A DNA stretch of 64,000 nucleotides, taken from Pseudomonas sp. Irchel s3h14 (lineage in GTDB: Bacteria > Pseudomonadota > Gammaproteobacteria > Pseudomonadales > Pseudomonadaceae). The position numbers were made by a program, and so were the translations under genes. The first letter of the stretch is position 1, and every line of letters starts with the position of its first letter. The notes beneath the pieces are model-generated. The model saw nothing but the letters and a program-made list of their open reading frames with translations, ran no database searches and had not been told where the DNA came from. Location: assembly GCF_900187425.1 (NCBI RefSeq), contig NZ_FYDJ01000014.1, positions 79,996 through 143,995 on the forward strand, given 5' to 3'. Below are positions 16,099 to 24,871 of this stretch, piece by piece.

Positions 16099-17658
16099 AT
16101 GACTTCGCCTGCACTTAACCAAATCTTGTTTGGCCCTCCGGGAACCGGTAAGACGTACGCCACTATCGAGACCGCGCTGGAAATTCTTGCTCCTGAGTTT
16201 CTTCGGGCCAACAAAGGCAAACGGGTGGCTTTAAAGAAGTACTTTGATGAGTTAACCGAAGATGGGCACGTTGAGTTTGTCACCTTTCATCAAAGCTTCA
16301 GCTACGAGGACTTCGTCGAAGGTCTACGTGCTAAAAGCGGAGAAGATGGGCAATTGCGCTACGAAGTCGTCGATGGTGTGTTCAAAAAAATGTGCACCTC
16401 TGCCATGGCCAAGGCAAAGCACCCCGGTGCTCTATTTATAAAGGGGGAGTCATTTGGTTCGGGGTACATAGTCGCGAGTGCATCTGTTGAGTTGCTGAGC
16501 TTGGTTAAACCTAATGGTAAAGAGCTACCGATTGGGATGAGTATTCTTCACACGCTCGCTGAATATGTGCGCGCAGGGCGGTTAACCGTCGCAGATGTTC
16601 GCAACAAGCTAGTTTTTGACAAAGTGTCAGAAACTAAGCTGGAACCATATCTCATCAACGGCTACAACAATATTTTGCCGGTTTTGGTTCAGCGCATTTT
16701 GGATACGTCATCTGAAGACGCAAAGGTCAAGGAGACAGCTCAATCCAGCGACGCACGCGTACTCATCATCGATGAAATAAATCGCGGTAATATCTCTCGG
16801 ATCTTCGGTGAGCTGATTACTCTCATCGAGCCATCCAAGCGTGCAGGAGCTGATGAGGCATTAAAGGTGACGCTGCCGTATTCGAAGGATCATTTCAGCG
16901 TTCCGAGCAATGTCTACCTCATTGGCACCATGAACACCGCTGATCGTTCATTGGCTGGTCTAGATATCGCGCTGCGTCGTCGTTTCACGTTCCGCGAAAT
17001 GCCGCCTAAGCCTGAGCTGCTGAAAGACGTCACCGTGGGGGAACTCAATGTTGCCCAACTCCTAATAGTGATGAATCAACGAATTGAGAAGCTGTTAGAC
17101 CGAGATCATTGCTTAGGGCACGCGTATTTCATGCCGTTAGAGAGTGAGCCAACGTTGGAGCGATTGGGCCAAATCTTTCGCGAGCAAGTACTCCCATTGC
17201 TGCAAGAGTATTTCTTCGAAGATTGGCTACGGATTCAATGGGTCCTTAACGATCATCGCAAGGCCCCTGAAAACTGCTTTATCGCGCAGGCGCTATTCAA
17301 CTCAGGATTTTTGTTTGGCGATCAAGTGGTGCTAAGTAACCAAAATAACCAATGGGTAATCAACGAAGACGCCTTTGCTCGGATTGAGTCTTTTTGGGGT
17401 GTCATTGATCACCAAGCAGTACCTCCAAAGGTCCAGGAGGCTATCGAAGCTGAAAAAGACGACATTCAGGTTCGTCAGCTTGAAAGCGGATCAATCGAGG
17501 TTTTAAAGTCTGGGAAGATCGTCAGCCCATCTAAACCTATTTTGCGAGAGCTTGCCGCAGCGCATGGCCTGACAACCCACCATGCAAGTGGTCTTGAGTT
17601 TAATACTCGCCATCTTGGTGCGGCCGTTATCAGTGCATTGAAAGGCGTGACGGTGTGA
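16099..17658 (+). CDS. mcrB: McrB-like AAA+ GTPase subunit of a type IV restriction system
   Basis: McrB forms a GTP-driven ring that, with McrC, cuts DNA carrying modified cytosine. The 519-residue protein shows Walker A GPPGTGKT at residues 12-19, Walker B VLIIDEINRGN near 222, the McrB signature MNTADRS near 278, and an arginine finger in ALRRRF. ATG 16099 has AAGGATAGC upstream; three earlier in-frame ATGs would add up to 22 residues. Either way no N-terminal DNA-binding domain is present. A roughly 100-residue insert between Walker A and B and a C-terminal domain (about 450-519, with LEFNTRHLGAAVISALKG) may supply target recognition. Lower GC than its neighbours suggests acquisition. Confidence 0.93.
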   Translation: MTSPALNQILFGPPGTGKTYATIETALEILAPEFLRANKGKRVALKKYFDELTEDGHVEFVTFHQSFSYEDFVEGLRAKSGEDGQLRYEVVDGVFKKMCTSAMAKAKHPGALFIKGESFGSGYIVASASVELLSLVKPNGKELPIGMSILHTLAEYVRAGRLTVADVRNKLVFDKVSETKLEPYLINGYNNILPVLVQRILDTSSEDAKVKETAQSSDARVLIIDEINRGNISRIFGELITLIEPSKRAGADEALKVTLPYSKDHFSVPSNVYLIGTMNTADRSLAGLDIALRRRFTFREMPPKPELLKDVTVGELNVAQLLIVMNQRIEKLLDRDHCLGHAYFMPLESEPTLERLGQIFREQVLPLLQEYFFEDWLRIQWVLNDHRKAPENCFIAQALFNSGFLFGDQVVLSNQNNQWVINEDAFARIESFWGVIDHQAVPPKVQEAIEAEKDDIQVRQLESGSIEVLKSGKIVSPSKPILRELAAAHGLTTHHASGLEFNTRHLGAAVISALKGVTV

Positions 17659-18956
17659 AACCCGTCATCACGGTCCGAGAGTACGCGAGGCTGACGACAG
17701 ATAAAATCACTGAGCCGACGTTGGATCTTGCTCAAGTATCGGTTTCCGCCTTTGACTGGCTGTGCAAGTTGAATGCTTCTTTCAGCAATGCTGGAGCTGC
17801 ACTGGTTCAGCTTGAGAATCGGTGTTTACTCAAACTCGACAACTACGTTGGTGTACTAGAAACACCCTGTGGCACGCGTCTTGAAATTCTCCCCAAACAT
17901 TTTGAGCGAGAGGACTGCATTAAGCAGAGCAGAGTGTTGTTGCGGCGTATGATCCAAACCTCTCTAAATTTACCCACCCGTGAAGTCGGCGCAGCAGATC
18001 TTCAAAATTTCGATGCACCGCTGAGCGAATGGGTCATGGGCCGATTCCTACTGGCTCTGGATCACTTGATCAAGCGAGGTCTACGCTTTGACTACCAGCG
18101 CGTAGAGGAGGAACAACGGTTCCTACGTGGTCAATTGGATGTGGTTAAGCAAATGCGCCAACCCCCTGGGCGCCAGCACCACTTCCAAATTCGACACGAT
18201 ATCTATTTGCCCGACCGACCAGAAAATCGCTTACTCAAATTCGCGCTAGATGAGGTCTGCAAAGCAACAAAAGATGCTGGTAACTGGCGTCTGGCTCACG
18301 AGTTAAGAAGTGTGTTGTTAGAGGTTCCTACAAGCCGCAATGTGCAGCAGGATTTCAAACAATGGAGTAGCGAGCGACTGATGGCGCACTATGTGCCGGT
18401 GAAGCCCTGGTGCGAGCTGATTATCAAGCAACAGATGCCTTTGGCGGTCGCCGGGGAGTGGCATGGCATGAGCTTGTTGTTTCCTATGGAGAAGCTGTTT
18501 GAGCGCTATGTAGCTGCGAGTCTAAACCGGGATCTGATGCAAGACGCTCGACTTCAAACTCAAACCCACACTGAATATTTGTGTCAGCACAAAGGCAAAA
18601 ACTTCTTTCAATTACGGCCGGATTTGATGGTTCACCATAAGAACGAAAGCTGGGTGCTAGACACAAAATGGAAGCGGTTGAACTCCTCTGGGGAGGATAA
18701 GAGTTACGGTTTGAAGCAGTCCGATTTTTATCAGTTGTTTGCTTATGGCCACAAATATCTCGCGGGCGAGGGGGAGTTGGTGCTGATTTATCCAAGACGA
18801 TCTGCGTTTGATGCGCCGTTGCAGATATTCGAGTTTGCACCACAACTCAAGCTTTGGGTGCTGCCGTTTGATATGGAACGTGGCGTATTGTTAGGCGCTC
18901 CTGAAGGGTTCCCGCTTCACTCTCAGGAGCTGCAATCGAGTGAACAGTCGGCGTGA
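17655..18956 (+). CDS. mcrC: McrC-like endonuclease subunit
   Basis: The 433-residue partner of McrB starts with GTG 17655, overlapping the mcrB stop (GTGA), so the two are translationally coupled. The N-terminal half has the McrC beta-rich domain (YVGVLETPCGTRLEILPKHF); the C-terminal half holds the PD-(D/E)xK nuclease: LRPDLMVHHKNESWVLDTKW, where the Asp near 322 and D-x-K near 335 are the metal and catalytic residues, followed by QSDFYQLFAYGHKY. All key residues are intact, so the nuclease is probably active. Confidence 0.93.
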   Translation: MKPVITVREYARLTTDKITEPTLDLAQVSVSAFDWLCKLNASFSNAGAALVQLENRCLLKLDNYVGVLETPCGTRLEILPKHFEREDCIKQSRVLLRRMIQTSLNLPTREVGAADLQNFDAPLSEWVMGRFLLALDHLIKRGLRFDYQRVEEEQRFLRGQLDVVKQMRQPPGRQHHFQIRHDIYLPDRPENRLLKFALDEVCKATKDAGNWRLAHELRSVLLEVPTSRNVQQDFKQWSSERLMAHYVPVKPWCELIIKQQMPLAVAGEWHGMSLLFPMEKLFERYVAASLNRDLMQDARLQTQTHTEYLCQHKGKNFFQLRPDLMVHHKNESWVLDTKWKRLNSSGEDKSYGLKQSDFYQLFAYGHKYLAGEGELVLIYPRRSAFDAPLQIFEFAPQLKLWVLPFDMERGVLLGAPEGFPLHSQELQSSEQSA

Positions 18957-18976
18957 TGCTCAACGCCCTCAATCAA

Positions 18977-19000
18977 ATGGGTGCAGAAAGCTGCACCCAT
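18977..19000 (+). terminator. Hairpin after mcrC
   Basis: ATGGGTGCAG and CTGCACCCAT form a perfect 10-bp stem with a 4-base loop, followed by CTTT. It lies between the ends of two converging genes and could serve both, although the T-run is weak. Confidence 0.55.
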
Positions 19001-19013
19001 CTTTAGCGGCTTT

Positions 19014-19403
19014 CTAAAATAGAAATAGCCGTGAAGCTTTCCTCCACCAGGATGTTTGCTGTTGGGTCGGCAGGATGCAAGGCATGTCCCGCATCCGAAT
19101 CCATGGTTCATTCTGCCAATGCAGCAAACTCAGTTGCATCTGTGGCCAATCCAAAACGCTCAAGGTCGGCCGCTCAACTGCCCGCGATGGTCTTGCGTCA
19201 CGCAGTGCAGCTACAACCTGATGCGTCAGCCATTCGCGTAGTGAGCGATATTCCGGGCAATAGTGATAAACCAATAATGCATACACGCCCGATTCGCTGA
19301 GCATCAGTCGTTCCTCTGCTACTCCGTGAGCGTGCACCAACAACATCCGTCGCTGATCTGTATCGAGTTTTCGGGACATTCGCTCATCCAAATACTTGCC
19401 CAT
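19014..19403 (-). CDS. BRO-N-domain-like protein, N-terminus unresolved
   Basis: From ATG 19403 the frame gives 129 residues: SRKLDTDQRRMLLVHAHGVA, MLSESGVYALLVYHYCPEYR and REWLTHQVVAALRDA match the BRO-N/phage antirepressor pattern. The first strand of that domain (LLFENQAWFCARDIGRLMGK) lies before this ATG in the same frame, which continues without any ATG, GTG or TTG up to the nrdB stop codon. The end (LLHWQNEPWIRMRDMP) resembles the beginning of a second BRO-N unit. The gene may have lost its start, use a non-standard one, or be a fragment. BRO-N genes behind nrdB are, as far as I recall, known in other pseudomonads. Confidence 0.55.
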   Translation of the reverse strand: MGKYLDERMSRKLDTDQRRMLLVHAHGVAEERLMLSESGVYALLVYHYCPEYRSLREWLTHQVVAALRDARPSRAVERPTLSVLDWPQMQLSLLHWQNEPWIRMRDMPCILPTQQQTSWWRKASRLFLF

Positions 19404-19502
19404 CAGCCGCCCTATATCACGCGCGCAAAACCAGGCTTGGTTTTCGAAGAGTAGGGCGTGGAGATGAATGTCGTGGCGAGTGAATAGGGTGGAGCTAGGG
19501 AA

Positions 19503-20753
19503 TCAATCCCAGCTAAGCGCACCGCCGGTTTGGTATTCAATAACCCGCGTCTCAAAGAAGTTCTTCTCTTTCTTCAAGTCCATAATCTCGCTCATCCAAG
19601 GGAACGGGTTAGTCGTCCCTGGGTACTCTTCTTTCAAACCAATCTGGCTCAAACGACGGTTAGCAATGAACTTCAGGTAGTCCTCCATCATCGCCGCGTT
19701 CATGCCCAACACGCCGCGAGGCATGGTGTCACGAGCGTATTCAATCTCCAGCTGAGTGCCCTGCAGAATCATCTGCGAAGCTTCTTCCTTCATTTCAGCG
19801 TCCCACAAGTGCGGGTTTTCGATTTTGATCTGGTTGATCACGTCGATGCCGAAGTTCAGGTGCATGGATTCGTCGCGCAGGATGTATTGGAACTGCTCGG
19901 CGACGCCGGTCATTTTGTTGCGGCGGCCCATGGAGAGGATCTGGGTGAAGCCGCAGTAGAAGAAGATGCCTTCCAGAACGCAGTAGTAGGCGATCAGGTT
20001 GCGCAGCAGCTCTTTGTCGGTTTCGACGGTGCCGGTTTCGAACTTCGGATCGGAGATCGAACGGGTGTATTTGAGGCCCCAGGTGGCTTTTTTCGCGACC
20101 GATGGGATCTCGTGGTACATGTTGAAGATCTCGCCTTCATCCATGGCCAACGATTCGATGCAGTACTGGTAGGCGTGGGTGTGGATCGCCTCTTCGAACG
20201 CCTGGCGCAGGATGTACTGGCGGCATTCCGGGTTGGTGATCAGGCGGTACACGGCCAGCACCAGGTTGTTAGCAACCAGGGAGTCGGCGGTGGAGAAGAA
20301 GCCGAGGTTGCGCATGACGATGCGGCGCTCGTCGTCGGTCAGGCCTTCCGGGTCTTTCCAGAGGGCGATGTCGGCGGTCATGTTGACTTCTTGCGGCATC
20401 CAGTGGTTTGCGCAACCGTCCAGGTACTTCTGCCAGGCCCAGTCGTACTTGAACGGTACGAGCTGGTTGAGGTCGGCGCGGCAGTTGATCATGCGCTTTT
20501 CGTCGACCGCCACACGGGCGGAGGCGCCTTCGAGTTCGGCGAGGCCTTCGGCGATGTCGAGGTTGTCCAGGGCAGCTTTTGCACGGGCGATTGCGGCGGA
20601 GTCGGACGCGGTTACAGCGCGGGCTTCTTGAGCCGCGACGCCACCAGCGGTGTCGAGGCGGTCCATGTTGGCTTCAGTTGCGTGCCCAGCGTTGGCGCCT
20701 TTTACAACGGTTTCGCCGCTGTCTTCTTTGTCGAATTCGTCCCAGCTCAGCAT
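19503..20753 (-). CDS. nrdB: Class Ia ribonucleotide reductase, beta subunit
   Basis: NrdB holds the diiron-tyrosyl radical that starts reduction of ribonucleotides by NrdA. The 416-residue protein has the ligands EEAIHTHAYQY (E-x2-H-x3-Y, the last Tyr being the radical site) and RDESMHLNFG (E-x2-H). It ends YQTGGALSWD, the acidic tail that docks to NrdA. ATG 20753 (MLSWDEFDKED) is the usual Pseudomonas start; the open frame extends 39 codons further without resemblance. nrdA is not in the window. A long leader with an NrdR-like box lies upstream. Confidence 0.97.
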   Translation of the reverse strand: MLSWDEFDKEDSGETVVKGANAGHATEANMDRLDTAGGVAAQEARAVTASDSAAIARAKAALDNLDIAEGLAELEGASARVAVDEKRMINCRADLNQLVPFKYDWAWQKYLDGCANHWMPQEVNMTADIALWKDPEGLTDDERRIVMRNLGFFSTADSLVANNLVLAVYRLITNPECRQYILRQAFEEAIHTHAYQYCIESLAMDEGEIFNMYHEIPSVAKKATWGLKYTRSISDPKFETGTVETDKELLRNLIAYYCVLEGIFFYCGFTQILSMGRRNKMTGVAEQFQYILRDESMHLNFGIDVINQIKIENPHLWDAEMKEEASQMILQGTQLEIEYARDTMPRGVLGMNAAMMEDYLKFIANRRLSQIGLKEEYPGTTNPFPWMSEIMDLKKEKNFFETRVIEYQTGGALSWD

Positions 20754-21181
20754 GACGTGTCGTCTCCTGCGTGAGGGCCAGATGCCCGTGTGAAAACTGA
20801 TAGGTTGGTTTTTCACACGGCCGTACTGGCCGCGTTGGATAGCGTTTTTTGCAGCGGTACACGCAGGCAAATAAACATAATTTTGTACGGGGTTCCGAGA
20901 GCCTCTGAGGGGCGCAGAAATCGGTGAGGACTTCGGCGTGGGCTTCAGACTGGCTGTTATCCCTGTAAGGGAATATTGCAGGCCCGTTTAAGCCGGCATT
21001 ATAGGGAAATTTTTGCGGCCGTGGTGGGGCGAATCCGCGCATGGAGCGGTCGAGAAGGAGGGTTTTTCGGTCGGAGCGAGGGTTTATAGGGCTTTGGCTG
21101 GATGTCGGGAGTGAAGATTTTTTTTCATAAATTTTGGCCAGCCATTTTTTTGTTCAAAAAACAGCCAAAAAACTGCGTTTT
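20754..21181 (-). other. Long nrdB leader without a gene
   Basis: About 430 bases separate the NrdR-like box from the nrdB start. On the reverse strand a TATAAT (plus-strand 20998-21003) and a TATAAA (near 21083) could serve as -10 boxes. A-rich and T-rich runs (21118-21180) may be an upstream activating stretch. No convincing small gene is seen on either strand. Confidence 0.45.
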
Positions 21182-21197
21182 TCACTACATGTTGTGT
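21182..21197 (-). promoter_or_regulatory. NrdR-box-like dyad upstream of nrdB
   Basis: On the reverse strand ACACAACATGTAGTGA matches the NrdR consensus ACACWATATATWGTGT at 13 of 16 positions. NrdR represses ribonucleotide reductase genes in Pseudomonas. Only one box is clear, whereas two are usual, and it lies far from the nrdB start. Confidence 0.5.
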
Positions 21198-21232
21198 TTT
21201 GAGTCACTTTTCGATGCCCCCAGACACAACTA

Positions 21233-21252
21233 AGCCCGGCCGAAGCCGGGCT
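21233..21252 (-). terminator. Hairpin terminator of the DG-repeat gene
   Basis: AGCCCGGC and GCCGGGCT form an 8-bp stem with a CGAA loop, 20 bases past the stop codon at 21272. The tail on the reverse strand is only moderately T-rich (TAGTTGTGT). Confidence 0.65.
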
Positions 21253-21271
21253 GTAAAGTCACCCTTGATGA

Positions 21272-21547
21272 TCAGCTGAGGCGAGCGGCACCCACGTGAT
21301 CTGCGCCATCAGCAGCGACTTTGGCAGCGCCGGTGTGATCAAAACCGTCAGAAGCAAGTTTGGCAGCGCCCGTGTGGTCGGAGCCATCGGAGGCGAAAGA
21401 CGCCGAACCGGTGTGGTCGTAACCGTCAGAAGCGACAGCCGCTTCAGTGGTGTAAGCAGCCGAGCCAGTGCGGTCGTAGCCGTCAGCGGCGAAGGTATTA
21501 GCGGCCAGGACAGAGAGGGTCAGGGCGAGGATCAGTTTGGTTTTCAT
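21272..21547 (-). CDS. Small secreted protein with DGxDHTGxA repeats
   Basis: The 91-residue product starts with a signal peptide (MKTKLILALTLSVLAANTFA). The mature part is five short repeats of the form A-x-DG-x-D-x-TG-x-A: DGYDRTGSA, DGYDHTGSA, DGSDHTGAA, DGFDHTGAA, DGADHVGAA. The Asp and His at fixed places could bind metal ions, but that is not shown. Similar short repeat proteins are frequent in Pseudomonas and uncharacterised. ATG 21547 is chosen for the signal peptide. Confidence 0.85.
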   Translation of the reverse strand: MKTKLILALTLSVLAANTFAADGYDRTGSAAYTTEAAVASDGYDHTGSASFASDGSDHTGAAKLASDGFDHTGAAKVAADGADHVGAARLS

Positions 21548-21737
21548 GGTAGTGGCTCCAGGTTCGTTGGCGTTTTGTGCCTTGGGTGTGGAATTCATAC
21601 TACGGCCAGCTAATTTGATTAAAAAGCGCAAATAAACGCTTAAATCAATCGTATAAATTGATGTATAGGGTTCGGCGCTTCATCTGCCTTAAGTAGCGGG
21701 CGGGTGGGTCGAACCTTGGGAGGGTGAGAGCGGGTGA

Positions 21738-22001
21738 TTAGCCGTTGGAGCAGCCGTTACCCATGACGCTGTAACGAAGAATGTGGCGTTGGCCTTTAGA
21801 GTCGTCGTATTCCATTTTCGCCGGAACAACTTCACACACATTCGGGATTTCGCTCATGGAGATAACTTTGGCGATGTCCAGGTGAGTGGAGTAAGTGTAT
21901 TCCTCGATGGCGGGTTGCTGCTGCGCGACATCAGTCGGGACCTCGTCTGCCATGGCGGTTGCGCACAGGCTGCTGAGGGCCAGAACTAATAAAGCTTTCA
22001 T
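21738..22001 (-). CDS. DUF2790 periplasmic protein
   Basis: The 87-residue protein has a signal peptide (MKALLVLALSSLCATAMA) and a DUF2790 domain, EYTYSTHLDIAKVISMSEIP followed by NVCEVVPAKMEYDDSKG. The two cysteines may form a disulfide. DUF2790 proteins are a Pseudomonas family, often induced by stress or metals; no function is established. ATG 22001 gives the signal peptide. Confidence 0.88.
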   Translation of the reverse strand: MKALLVLALSSLCATAMADEVPTDVAQQQPAIEEYTYSTHLDIAKVISMSEIPNVCEVVPAKMEYDDSKGQRHILRYSVMGNGCSNG

Positions 22002-22415
22002 TTCAGATTTACCTTTTAGAGGTCGAGTGGGGTCACGCAACCTTTTTGGGGTTGCGTGTAGAACTTAAGTACTAGGTTTTGGATTAACTGCCTTCGTGGG
22101 GGCTGCAACTTGGTTAATCACGTTGCCTGGTTGGCGAGGCTGATTTTAGGCGTGGGGTTTACATTCATATAGCCGTGCTTTTGATAAACACTATTGGCAG
22201 ATCCTGTAACAATCCTCGAAAAGCGACCTTTGGCTCGCTGATGAAGCCAATGTCATAAATGCTCAAAGCCCCTGAAATCACCGGCCTTGAGCGCCTCGGC
22301 GGGGTATAGCCACATTTTGTAGGGGCTTGTTACTACCATCGTCGAATGGTTCTATAGGCCCGGCCCGGCTACAACTGGGTCATACAAAAACAACTATTCC
22401 ACCGAGGTAACAAAG
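22002..22415 (+). other. Divergent promoter region of DUF2790 gene and acs
   Basis: This gap of 414 bases holds the promoters of two divergent genes. I see no coding frame and no strong sigma-54 site. AGGTAACAAAG just before 22416 provides the acs ribosome site. Confidence 0.4.
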
Positions 22416-24371
22416 ATGAGTGCGGCTTCTCTGTATCCCGTTCGTCCCGAGGTTTTGGCCAACACGCTGACTGACGAGGCGACCTACAAGGCCATGTACC
22501 AGCAGTCCGTCGTTAACCCGGACGGCTTCTGGCGCGAGCAAGCCAAGCGCCTCGACTGGATCAAGCCTTTCACCACGGTGAAACAGACTTCTTTCGACGA
22601 TCACCATGTCGACATCAAATGGTTCGCCGACGGCACCCTGAACGTTTCCTACAACTGCCTTGACCGTCATCTGGCCGAGCGCGGCGATCAAGTCGCGATC
22701 ATTTGGGAAGGGGATGACCCTGCCGAAAGCCGCAACATCACCTACCGCGAGCTGCACGAACAAGTCTGCAAGTTCGCCAACGCCCTGCGCGGCCAGGATG
22801 TGCACCGCGGCGACGTGGTGACTATCTATATGCCGATGATCCCCGAAGCCGTGGTCGCCATGCTGGCCTGTACCCGGATCGGCGCGATTCACTCGGTGGT
22901 GTTTGGTGGTTTCTCGCCGGAAGCCTTGGCGGGTCGGATCATCGACTGCAAATCCAAAGTGGTGATCACGGCCGACGAAGGCATTCGTGCCGGCAAGAAG
23001 ATCCCGCTCAAGTCCAACGTCGACGACGCGCTGACCAACCCGGAAACCAGCAGCATCCAGAAAGTCATCGTGTGCAAGCGCACCGGTGGCGACATCAAGT
23101 GGAACCAGCATCGCGACATCTGGTTCGAGGACCTGATGAAAGTGGCGGGCACTGTGTGTGCGCCGAAAGAAATGGGCGCTGAAGAAGCGCTGTTCATCCT
23201 TTATACCTCCGGTTCGACCGGTAAGCCGAAGGGCGTGCAACACACCACCGGCGGTTATCTGCTGTACGCGGCGATGACCCACGAGCGTGTGTTCGACTAC
23301 CGCCCGGGCGAAGTCTACTGGTGCACCGCCGACGTCGGTTGGGTCACTGGCCACACCTACATCGTTTATGGTCCGCTGGCCAATGGCGCGACCACGCTGT
23401 TGTTTGAAGGCGTGCCGAACTATCCGGACATCACCCGGGTGGCGAAGATCGTCGACAAGCACAAGGTCAATATCCTCTACACCGCGCCAACCGCGATCCG
23501 CGCGATGATGGCGTCGGGCAAAGCCGCTGTTGAAGGCGCTGATGGCAGTAGCCTGCGACTGTTGGGTTCCGTCGGTGAGCCGATTAACCCGGAAGCGTGG
23601 GATTGGTACTACAAGAACGTCGGCCAATCCCGTTGCCCGATCGTCGACACTTGGTGGCAGACCGAAACCGGCGGCAACATGATGAGCCCGCTGCCGGGCG
23701 CTCACGGCCTCAAGCCGGGTTCTGCGGCACGTCCGTTTTTCGGCGTAGTGCCGGCACTGGTGGACAACCTGGGCAACATCCTCGAAGGCGTGGCCGAGGG
23801 CAACCTGGTGATTCTCGATTCGTGGCCAGGCCAGGCGCGCACGCTGTATGGCGACCATGACCGCTTCGTCGATACCTACTTCAAGACGTTCCGCGGCATG
23901 TACTTCACCGGTGACGGTGCGCGTCGTGACGAAGATGGTTACTACTGGATTACCGGTCGCGTGGATGACGTGCTCAACGTGTCCGGCCACCGCATGGGCA
24001 CCGCGGAGATTGAAAGCGCGATGGTTGCCCACCCGAAAGTCGCGGAAGCAGCCGTGGTCGGTGTGCCGCACGACATCAAAGGGCAGGGCATTTATGTCTA
24101 TGTCACGTTGATCGGTGGCGAAGAGCCGAGCGAACAGCTGCGCCTGGAACTGAAAAACTGGGTGCGTAAAGAGATCGGTCCGATTGCCTCGCCGGATGTC
24201 ATCCAGTGGGCGCCGGGCCTGCCGAAAACCCGTTCGGGCAAAATCATGCGCCGTATCCTGCGCAAGATTGCTACGGCCGAATACGATGGGTTGGGGGATA
24301 TCTCCACTCTGGCGGATCCGGGTGTGGTGCAGCATTTGATTGATACGCACAAGACCATGAACGTCGCTTAA
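22416..24371 (+). CDS. acs: Acetyl-CoA synthetase
   Basis: The enzyme activates acetate with ATP to acetyl-AMP and then acetyl-CoA in the cytoplasm. The 651-residue length is standard. The AMP-binding motif YTSGSTGKPKGVQHTTGGYL, the acyl-adenylate motif DTWWQTETGG, and the C-terminal GRVDDVLNVSGHRMGTAEIE are intact. PKTRSGKIMRRILRKIA carries the lysine that is acetylated in known Acs enzymes, so control by acetylation is likely. It is a single gene with its own terminator. Confidence 0.98.
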   Translation: MSAASLYPVRPEVLANTLTDEATYKAMYQQSVVNPDGFWREQAKRLDWIKPFTTVKQTSFDDHHVDIKWFADGTLNVSYNCLDRHLAERGDQVAIIWEGDDPAESRNITYRELHEQVCKFANALRGQDVHRGDVVTIYMPMIPEAVVAMLACTRIGAIHSVVFGGFSPEALAGRIIDCKSKVVITADEGIRAGKKIPLKSNVDDALTNPETSSIQKVIVCKRTGGDIKWNQHRDIWFEDLMKVAGTVCAPKEMGAEEALFILYTSGSTGKPKGVQHTTGGYLLYAAMTHERVFDYRPGEVYWCTADVGWVTGHTYIVYGPLANGATTLLFEGVPNYPDITRVAKIVDKHKVNILYTAPTAIRAMMASGKAAVEGADGSSLRLLGSVGEPINPEAWDWYYKNVGQSRCPIVDTWWQTETGGNMMSPLPGAHGLKPGSAARPFFGVVPALVDNLGNILEGVAEGNLVILDSWPGQARTLYGDHDRFVDTYFKTFRGMYFTGDGARRDEDGYYWITGRVDDVLNVSGHRMGTAEIESAMVAHPKVAEAAVVGVPHDIKGQGIYVYVTLIGGEEPSEQLRLELKNWVRKEIGPIASPDVIQWAPGLPKTRSGKIMRRILRKIATAEYDGLGDISTLADPGVVQHLIDTHKTMNVA

Positions 24372-24392
24372 CCCGCCGTTCTTGAGTCATCG

Positions 24393-24428
24393 AAGCCCCG
24401 CCCGGCATTGCGCCGAGCGGGGCTTTTT
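24393..24428 (+). terminator. Terminator of acs
   Basis: AAGCCCCGC and GCGGGGCTT form the stem; it is followed by TTTT. It lies about 20 bases past the stop codon. Confidence 0.85.
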
Positions 24429-24435
24429 CGTACCG

Positions 24436-24544
24436 ATCGTTCCCACGCTCTGCGTGGGAATGCCGCCCGGGACGCTCCGCGTCCCTTACTGCATGTGACG
24501 CAGAGCGTCACTGGATGCATTCCCACGCGGAGCGTGGGAACGAT
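24436..24544. repeat. Paired dispersed repeat of the ATCGTTCCCACGCTCTGCGT type
   Basis: Two inverted copies of ATCGTTCCCACGC...GCGTGGGAATGC flank a GC-rich core (GACGCTCCGCGTC), giving an extended hairpin. The same element occurs at 43347-43451. It is a dispersed intergenic repeat of the genome. Confidence 0.8.
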
Positions 24545-24855
24545 CAACGGGCCAACCAATATTTATCGGCTTCTCCCGTAGGAGCATTCCTGTTGTTACC
24601 TGCCTTCGTTCAAGTAACTGAATGTGTAACCGCTCGCTCCGATACGGGGCATTGGGAAACGCGAAGTCCCATCATCGGGTCTCCTCAGGCCCTGCAACAA
24701 ATAAGACACAACGCTACGCTTGCCGGATTAGAAGGGTTTGCCAATAATAGGCCCGCAATTTGCAGCATAGATCGGTTCACTGTCTTTTGCTCTTGCATGA
24801 ATTTGCAAGGCTGTCAACGCGCCCAAGCGGCTTTCTCGGTGCTTCTGTAATTAGT
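24545..24855 (+). other. Upstream region of aotJ, left part
   Basis: This stretch lies between the repeat and the ArgR-like site. No coding frame or RNA gene is supported. Confidence 0.3.
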
Positions 24856-24871
24856 TGTCGCATTGAAGAAA
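24856..24871 (+). promoter_or_regulatory. ArgR-like site upstream of aotJ
   Basis: TGTCGCATTGAAGAAA fits the Pseudomonas ArgR half-site TGTCGC-N8-AA exactly. It lies 169 bases before the aotJ ATG, consistent with activation of the transport operon by ArgR and arginine. Confidence 0.6.

Noticed and set aside
22380..24350. 656-codon open frame on the reverse strand of acs
   Set aside because: It is the antisense of a clear acs gene, is rich in His and Arg as expected for a high-GC shadow frame, and has no recognisable domain.
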